Positions 7,364-11,368 of a DNA stretch of 11,368 bases are shown here, one piece after another (positions within the stretch are counted from its first letter, which is position 1; each line of letters opens with the position of its first letter). Under the pieces are notes generated by a model. It searched no databases. It had not been told where the DNA came from and saw only the letters and a program-made list of their open reading frames with translations. Location of the stretch: NCBI GenBank assembly GCA_027064945.1, contig JAMOPB010000259.1, forward strand, positions 1 to 11,368. Direction: 5' to 3'. The position numbers and the translations under genes are program-made. This DNA comes from Candidatus Cloacimonadota bacterium (GTDB taxonomy: Bacteria; Cloacimonadota; Cloacimonadia; Cloacimonadales; TCS61).

Positions 7364-7442
7364 TGGTCGGGATGAGAGGATTCGAACCTCCGATCTCCGC
7401 ATCCCAAATGCGGCGCCCTAAGCCGGACTAGGCTACATCCCG
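7364..7442 (-). tRNA. tRNA-Pro (anticodon UGG)
   Basis: Minus-strand cloverleaf of 79 nt with encoded CCA (7364-7366). The acceptor stem is CGGGATG/CATCCCG, the anticodon stem is CCGCA/TGCGG around TTTGGGA (anticodon TGG), and the T stem/loop contains GGAGG-TTCGAAT-CCTCT. The D loop is somewhat long, which accounts for 79 instead of 77 nt. First gene of the cluster. Confidence 0.95.
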
Positions 7443-7453
7443 ATGACGAAGCC

Positions 7454-7482
7454 AATAAATAAGGCGGGGTTTGCCCGGTCAA
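7454..7482 (-). promoter_or_regulatory. Probable sigma70-type promoter of the Pro-Val-Val tRNA cluster
   Basis: On the minus strand TTGACC (7477-7482) is followed after 17 nt by TTTATT (7454-7459), about 12 nt before tRNA-Pro. The spacer is unusually GC-rich for this genome (GGGCAAACCCCGCC). The architecture matches the promoter of the other tRNA cluster. Confidence 0.5.
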
Positions 7483-7590
7483 GAAAAAAAATATCCTTTT
7501 TATTGTTATGAAATTGTAAGTTGTTTTAAAGCAAAGTGATAACACAGATAAAATATTTTTCCGAGTAATTGATCTTTTGTGGATATATAG

Positions 7591-7619
7591 AAAAACCCAC
7601 TTTTTTAGAGTGGGTTTTT
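7591..7619 (-). terminator. Intrinsic terminator of bamA
   Basis: A perfect 11-bp inverted repeat, AAAAACCCACT (7591-7601) and AGTGGGTTTTT (7609-7619), surrounds a 7-nt loop. The minus-strand hairpin ends in a run of five T residues. It begins about 34 nt after the bamA stop, so bamA appears to end its transcript here. The symmetrical A/T flanks could also stop plus-strand transcription. Confidence 0.85.
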
Positions 7620-7652
7620 ACAAAGAAATGTATCAATTATTTTCTGTGAAAA

Positions 7653-9887
7653 TTAGAAAGTTGTTCCAAATTGGAAGTGTGGCTCCCATTTACTATCTGT
7701 GAAATTGTAAGCATAATCAAAACCAATTAAGCCAAATGGACTTTGTATCCTTATGCCTGCTCCGGCTCCGGATTTAAATTCCCATAGATTAAATTCTTCC
7801 AATTTGTTATAAGAATCTCCTGCATCAAAAAAAAGCAAACCAACTATTTGGTCTCCGGCTAAAGGTGCTGCATATTCGCTTGAGAAAATAACAGATCGAT
7901 ATCCTCCTGTAATATTTCCGTTTTCATCAACAGGGCCGATAGATCTGTCTGCATATCCACGAACTGAATCTGTTCCTACCCCGCCTAAGTAAAAACGTTC
8001 ATCAGGCGGAACAATAGAATCATTATAGCCTTCGACATAGCCGAAACGCCATTTTGTTCTTAAAACTAATTTCCAGAATGTTTTTGTGTACCAGCTTGCT
8101 TGAGCTATCTGTTTGTAATAACTAAAATCACCTTGCAAAGGTCCTCCGGCTATTTCATTATACACTGTGAAATTTGATCCGGTTGTTGGGAAAAAGACAT
8201 TATCTCTAGTGTCACGAGATAATGTGATTGAAACAGAACTTGTATTTTGCCAGCCAATTTCATCATATTCTATTAAGGTATCAGTAGCGTAATCTTCTTG
8301 CCCGCTAATTATTTCATATTTTTTGGAATATAATGAATATCCTATTACGAATTTACTATAATTTAGTATCTGTAATGGTTTACCAAGTCTTATCGAAGCA
8401 CCGTTTTTTTGAAGATTGTAGGTAGTTAGTTCATTAGTTGTATGATAAAAATCCAAACCGGCTAATATGTTTGTATCTCTAAAATATGGATTAGTGAAGC
8501 TGAAACTAAAATTATTTGTGCTTCCACCAAATTCCCAAGTTACACTGGATTGCCAGGAATTTCCAAATAAGTTGTTGTGAGAAACAGATATTTGACCTAC
8601 AATACCATCTTGGCTGTTTATAGAAACACCGCCATTTGCGCTTCCTGATATTTTGTCATTTACATGTATTATTAGATCAATATCGCCTTTTTTATTGATG
8701 TTTTTATAATCAGGATACAAATCAGCTTCAAAGAATCCCATATTGTAAATATTGCTCAATGATCTTTGAACTTTGGATTGTTGGAAATAATCACCGGGAG
8801 CTATTACTAATTGTCGGCGAATAATTTTCTCTTTAGTTTTCCTGTTTCCTTTAATATGGATTTTTCTTACTTTGGCTCTTGTGTTTTCATTTATATGAAG
8901 TGCTACATTTATCTTGTCGCCATCTTTGTTTAATTCATGATCAAATGAGGCATAAATGTATCCATCTTCATGATACATCGATGCAACATTATTTATCTGT
9001 TGATTAAATTTCTGGAGATCAAATAAATCTCCCTCTTTAAATTTGAATTGTTCTTTTATAACTTCATCTGTGAATCGAGTGTTGCCATCGACAATTACAT
9101 CCCCGAAAAGATATTGTTCACCTTCAAAAAGATAAATATCAATAATGAATGATCCTTTTACTAATTTTACGTCAGTAGATAATATCTGAGCATCAACATA
9201 GCCTTCTTTGTTATAAAAATTGATTATCTTTATTTTATCTTCCTCGAATGTTTCTTCCTCGAATTTTCCTGACCTAAATAAGCTGTTGGGCTTGGTTTTC
9301 ATCTTTTTGAGTAGCTTTTTGGAACTAATCTCTTTGTTGCCATGGAAAGTGATTTTCTCAATTCTAACTTTCTTACCTTCATCAATTTTAATGGTAAGAT
9401 CGATCTCATTGTTTTCTAATTTTTTGGGGATAAATTCAATTTTAACAGTATGATAACCTTTCTCTTTATAAATATCAATAATTTGGTTTCGTGTTTCAGT
9501 TTCCAAAAATGGAGACCAATAACTACCAGATTTTAATGTTACTGATTCAGTTATCTTGTTAGTGCCTATTTTATTGTTACCTTTAAAATTCAGCTCATTG
9601 ATTATTGGAAATTCTTTTACCTTTATATTTACAATTACACCCTGTTCAATTTCATCTAATGTGATATTTACATCTTCAAAAACACCAAGTTGGTACAGGT
9701 TTTTTATTGTTTTACTAATGTTCTCATTTGTGTAATTACTACCAACTTCAAGTAGATTTAAAGATTTAATCAACTCTTGGTCGATTTTGTTGTTGCCTTC
9801 GATATTCACTTCCAATATTAAGCTATTTTGAGCAAAGCCAATTGTGGCAATAATTAGAATTATACCGACAATAAAAAATTTATTCAT
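7653..9887 (-). CDS. bamA: Outer membrane protein assembly factor BamA (Omp85 family)
   Basis: Central subunit of the BAM complex, which folds and inserts beta-barrel proteins in the outer membrane. The 744-aa protein starts with a Sec signal peptide (1-19, cleavage after GFA). Five POTRA domains follow at about 24-93, 96-172, 175-254, 257-338 and 341-414, each with the beta-alpha-alpha-beta-beta pattern and a conserved GN in the third strand region (for example FKGNNKI, FHGNKEI, VDGNTRF, IKGNRKT). The 16-strand barrel begins near 420. The Omp85 loop-6 motif is VRGY (642-645), and the C-terminal strand HFQFGTTF ends in the phenylalanine expected of a beta-signal. ATG has a strong ribosome binding site, GGAGG, 6 nt upstream. 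It forms its own transcription unit, with a terminator downstream and no skp/ompH or lpxD gene beside it in this window. TamA was considered, but five POTRAs fit BamA. Confidence 0.96.
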   Translation of the reverse strand: MNKFFIVGIILIIATIGFAQNSLILEVNIEGNNKIDQELIKSLNLLEVGSNYTNENISKTIKNLYQLGVFEDVNITLDEIEQGVIVNIKVKEFPIINELNFKGNNKIGTNKITESVTLKSGSYWSPFLETETRNQIIDIYKEKGYHTVKIEFIPKKLENNEIDLTIKIDEGKKVRIEKITFHGNKEISSKKLLKKMKTKPNSLFRSGKFEEETFEEDKIKIINFYNKEGYVDAQILSTDVKLVKGSFIIDIYLFEGEQYLFGDVIVDGNTRFTDEVIKEQFKFKEGDLFDLQKFNQQINNVASMYHEDGYIYASFDHELNKDGDKINVALHINENTRAKVRKIHIKGNRKTKEKIIRRQLVIAPGDYFQQSKVQRSLSNIYNMGFFEADLYPDYKNINKKGDIDLIIHVNDKISGSANGGVSINSQDGIVGQISVSHNNLFGNSWQSSVTWEFGGSTNNFSFSFTNPYFRDTNILAGLDFYHTTNELTTYNLQKNGASIRLGKPLQILNYSKFVIGYSLYSKKYEIISGQEDYATDTLIEYDEIGWQNTSSVSITLSRDTRDNVFFPTTGSNFTVYNEIAGGPLQGDFSYYKQIAQASWYTKTFWKLVLRTKWRFGYVEGYNDSIVPPDERFYLGGVGTDSVRGYADRSIGPVDENGNITGGYRSVIFSSEYAAPLAGDQIVGLLFFDAGDSYNKLEEFNLWEFKSGAGAGIRIQSPFGLIGFDYAYNFTDSKWEPHFQFGTTF

Positions 9888-9924
9888 TAAAGTCCTCCGC
9901 GAGATTTAAAAATTTAGTCACCAA

Positions 9925-9946
9925 GAAATTAAGATTCCTTAACTTC
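9925..9946 (-). promoter_or_regulatory. Hairpin in the bamA leader region
   Basis: On the minus strand GAAGTTAAG and CTTAATTTC form a 9-bp stem (one G-U pair) with the 4-nt loop GAAT, 37 nt upstream of the bamA ATG. No T run follows, so it is not a plain terminator. It pairs fully only as minus-strand RNA, since the plus strand has an A-C mismatch, which favours a role in the bamA transcript. Function unknown. Confidence 0.4.
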
Positions 9947-10041
9947 GTAAAGCGTTTTCATAAAAAAAAATTAGAATGGACAAAATATTCTATTACAAAT
10001 TTCGAATGAAGTTTATCATAGATGTTACTAATTTTATCAGT

Positions 10042-10070
10042 TTGACAGATGAAAATTTATGGAATAAAAA
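10042..10070 (+). promoter_or_regulatory. Probable sigma70-type promoter of the LVIVD lipoprotein gene
   Basis: A perfect TTGACA (10042-10047) is followed after exactly 17 nt by TAAAAA (10065-10070), giving an AT-rich leader of roughly 45 nt before the ATG at 10122. Confidence 0.55.
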
Positions 10071-10121
10071 ATGCACATAAGATAAGAAAAAAAATATATT
10101 AAATAGAAAAGGAAGATCTGT

Positions 10122-11153
10122 ATGAAAAAAAAATTAAGTTTGTTATTTATTGTGATTTTTATTATTTTGTTATTTGTGAGTTGTGCTAAACCGGAGGATC
10201 CAGTTTCTCCTACAACCGAAAGTGGTTTAACTTTGGAAAATCTATTGGAAACCACCGGATACACTTATGACGCTGTAGCTACTGATGACTACATCTATGC
10301 TGCTGAAGACCAAGCCGGATTTAAAATATTTGATAAAAGTGACAATTCAACTGTTGTTGATTTCTATAACACTTTATATGAAAATATGAGAATAATCATT
10401 CCTCACGAAGAAGACAGCTTATTATTTATTTACAATCGCTATGGAGAAAGTACAGGTATTTTGGTTTTTGGAATATCAGATATTAGCAATCCGCAAATAT
10501 TCCCCGGCATTGTGGGAGACACATCCGGAGTTTTTGATATGAAAACTGTTAAGCATGAAGACGGAATCGAAGTTATCTGGAGTGTGAATGCTAGCTCTGA
10601 TAAAATATTACTTGGCGGAAGATATTCTTACGATGAAGTAAACCAGATGTGGACTTGGACAGGTGGTTCTACAGAATTTACATTTAATTATGAGATAGGA
10701 AAATTTGATGTAGTGGGAGATTATTTCTATGTTTGCTCCGATCAACTAGGGGTTACAATTTTAGAACGCGGTGAGTGGGAACCAATTGAGTTAGGCAGGT
10801 TTGATACAAAGGGTCTTCCTCAGGCTGTAAAGGTGGTGGACAATTTTGTTTACGTAGCTGACAGACAAAATGGTATAGTTATTGCCGATGCGACAGATAA
10901 GACAAATCCTGTTGTAGTGAAGGAATTAGAAACTTCCGGTTATGCTCAGGAAGTGGATGTAGAAGGAAATATTCTGGCTGTTGCCTCCGGAGGCGGTGGA
11001 GTTTATGCTTTTGATATTACAGATCCGACAAATCCTATAGAAATAGGAAGAATTGATGATTCTGAAATTGGTTACACTTATAACGTTGATATTCATGATG
11101 GCATTATTTACGCATCTACCAGATTAGGTGTAGCAAAGATATCAATCGACTAA
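10122..11153 (+). CDS. LVIVD-repeat lipoprotein, probable surface or periplasmic beta-propeller
   Basis: The 343-aa protein begins with a lipoprotein signal peptide: MKKK, a hydrophobic core, then FVSC with lipidated C21. Phe at -3 is less usual than Leu. The mature part carries beta-propeller-like repeats of the LVIVD type. The clearest lie at 238-267 (YVADRQNGIVIADATDKTNP), 275-310 (VYAFDITDPTNPIEIG) and 318-343 (IIYASTRLGVAKISID). Weaker ones are at about 50-75 and 105-128 (ILVFGISDISNPQIF) and 195-225. Such repeats usually form a binding or scaffold surface; no catalytic site is visible and no substrate can be named. AAGGAAG lies about 8 nt before the ATG. It is divergent from bamA across a 234-nt gap, and is the first of two exported proteins on this strand. 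Confidence 0.85.
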   Translation: MKKKLSLLFIVIFIILLFVSCAKPEDPVSPTTESGLTLENLLETTGYTYDAVATDDYIYAAEDQAGFKIFDKSDNSTVVDFYNTLYENMRIIIPHEEDSLLFIYNRYGESTGILVFGISDISNPQIFPGIVGDTSGVFDMKTVKHEDGIEVIWSVNASSDKILLGGRYSYDEVNQMWTWTGGSTEFTFNYEIGKFDVVGDYFYVCSDQLGVTILERGEWEPIELGRFDTKGLPQAVKVVDNFVYVADRQNGIVIADATDKTNPVVVKELETSGYAQEVDVEGNILAVASGGGGVYAFDITDPTNPIEIGRIDDSEIGYTYNVDIHDGIIYASTRLGVAKISID

Positions 11154-11194
11154 TTTATTTATGATCAATTCAATAATAAAAAAAATTGCACTGT

Positions 11195-11219
11195 TTTCTC
11201 AAAATATTTATGTGAGAAA
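11195..11219 (+). repeat. Small inverted repeat downstream of the lipoprotein gene
   Basis: TTTCTCA (11195-11201) and TGAGAAA (11213-11219) are perfect 7-bp arms around an 11-nt AT-rich loop, 41 nt after the lipoprotein stop. No T tract follows on the plus strand, so it is either a weak terminator or a binding site for the next gene. Assignment is uncertain. Confidence 0.35.
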
Positions 11220-11319
11220 TCTTAACTAGTAAAAAAAAATACAGTTAGATAGCAAATAATTTTTTTGTGAAACTTAAAAAAAGTGAGATGTTATTAATAA
11301 ATTAAATGGAGAGAAAGAG

Positions 11320-11368
11320 ATGAAAAAACTATTTATCGCATTATTGTTATTATTTATGTTAAGTTTAA
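11320..11368 (+). CDS. N-terminal signal peptide of an exported protein (3' partial)
   Basis: Only 16 codons lie inside the window. They read MKKLFIALLLLFMLSL, a classic positively charged plus hydrophobic export signal. GGAGAG about 8 nt upstream is a good ribosome binding site. No cleavage site or lipobox is reached, so the mature protein cannot be identified. It sits 166 nt after the lipoprotein gene on the same strand and could be co-expressed with it. Confidence 0.75.
   Translation, partial: MKKLFIALLLLFMLSL

Noticed and set aside
7336..7545. Minus-strand open frame of 69 codons
   Set aside because: It covers the tRNA-Pro gene and its promoter; the coding appearance comes from tRNA sequence.
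7483..7590. Spacer between the tRNA-Pro promoter and the bamA terminator, searched for a small RNA or short gene
   Set aside because: It is AT-rich with no stable hairpin, ribosome binding site or plausible short frame.
9220..9453. Plus-strand open frame of 77 codons
   Set aside because: It is antisense to the POTRA coding region of bamA and is hydrophobic by reading the reverse of charged codons.
10037..10264. Minus-strand open frame of 75 codons
   Set aside because: It overlaps the start, signal peptide and promoter of the lipoprotein gene on the other strand and has no support of its own.

Overview
The window looks like a chromosomal backbone segment of an AT-rich, diderm (outer-membrane) bacterium. 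Every gene except the last two reads on the minus strand. The outer membrane is shown by a complete BamA and a lipoprotein-type signal peptide. Several genes have good GGAGG-type ribosome binding sites, and the tRNA clusters sit behind TTGAC(A/C)-N17 sigma70-like promoters. Both argue against Bacteroidota, which mostly lack these signals. The gene content (REC-GAF-GAF kinase, LVIVD-repeat lipoprotein, 5-POTRA BamA) would suit the wider FCB group, for example Cloacimonadota-like lineages. That placement is an inference and not proven from this sequence.

Layout, left to right. (1) 1-2455, minus: a large cytoplasmic hybrid histidine kinase, REC-GAF-GAF-HisKA-HATPase-REC, cut by the left edge inside its second receiver. 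(2) 2614-2905, minus: three tRNAs, transcribed Ser(UGA), Ser(GCU), Gln(UUG), all with encoded CCA, behind a TTGACA promoter. (3) 3111-7018, minus: a compact four-gene operon, transcribed as divergent polysaccharide deacetylase, uppP, holA, era, with gaps of 15, 4 and 10 nt. (4) 7105-7442, minus: tRNA Pro(UGG) and two identical tRNA Val(UAC) copies, ending in a strong intrinsic terminator that insulates the operon. (5) 7591-9887, minus: bamA with its own terminator and a hairpin in its leader. (6) 10122-11153, plus: an LVIVD-repeat lipoprotein transcribed divergently from bamA, followed at 11320 by the first 16 codons of another secreted protein.

How they work together: bamA inserts outer-membrane beta-barrels, uppP recycles the undecaprenyl carrier for wall and surface polysaccharides, and the deacetylase-fold protein is probably also envelope-directed. 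holA (clamp loader delta) and era (30S maturation GTPase) tie this operon to replication and ribosome assembly, and the tRNA clusters add translation capacity. The kinase is a separate signalling unit whose output partner lies outside the window or is its own receivers.

No stretch longer than 300 bases lacks a gene. The longest gaps are the bamA/lipoprotein divergent region (9888-10121), 7443-7652 and 2906-3110, and they hold the promoters, terminators and hairpins listed. I see no mobile element, CRISPR array, prophage or defence system, and no clear undescribed system. The notable points are small: start-site coupling, leader hairpins, a tandem tRNA duplication and a tRNA stem mismatch.
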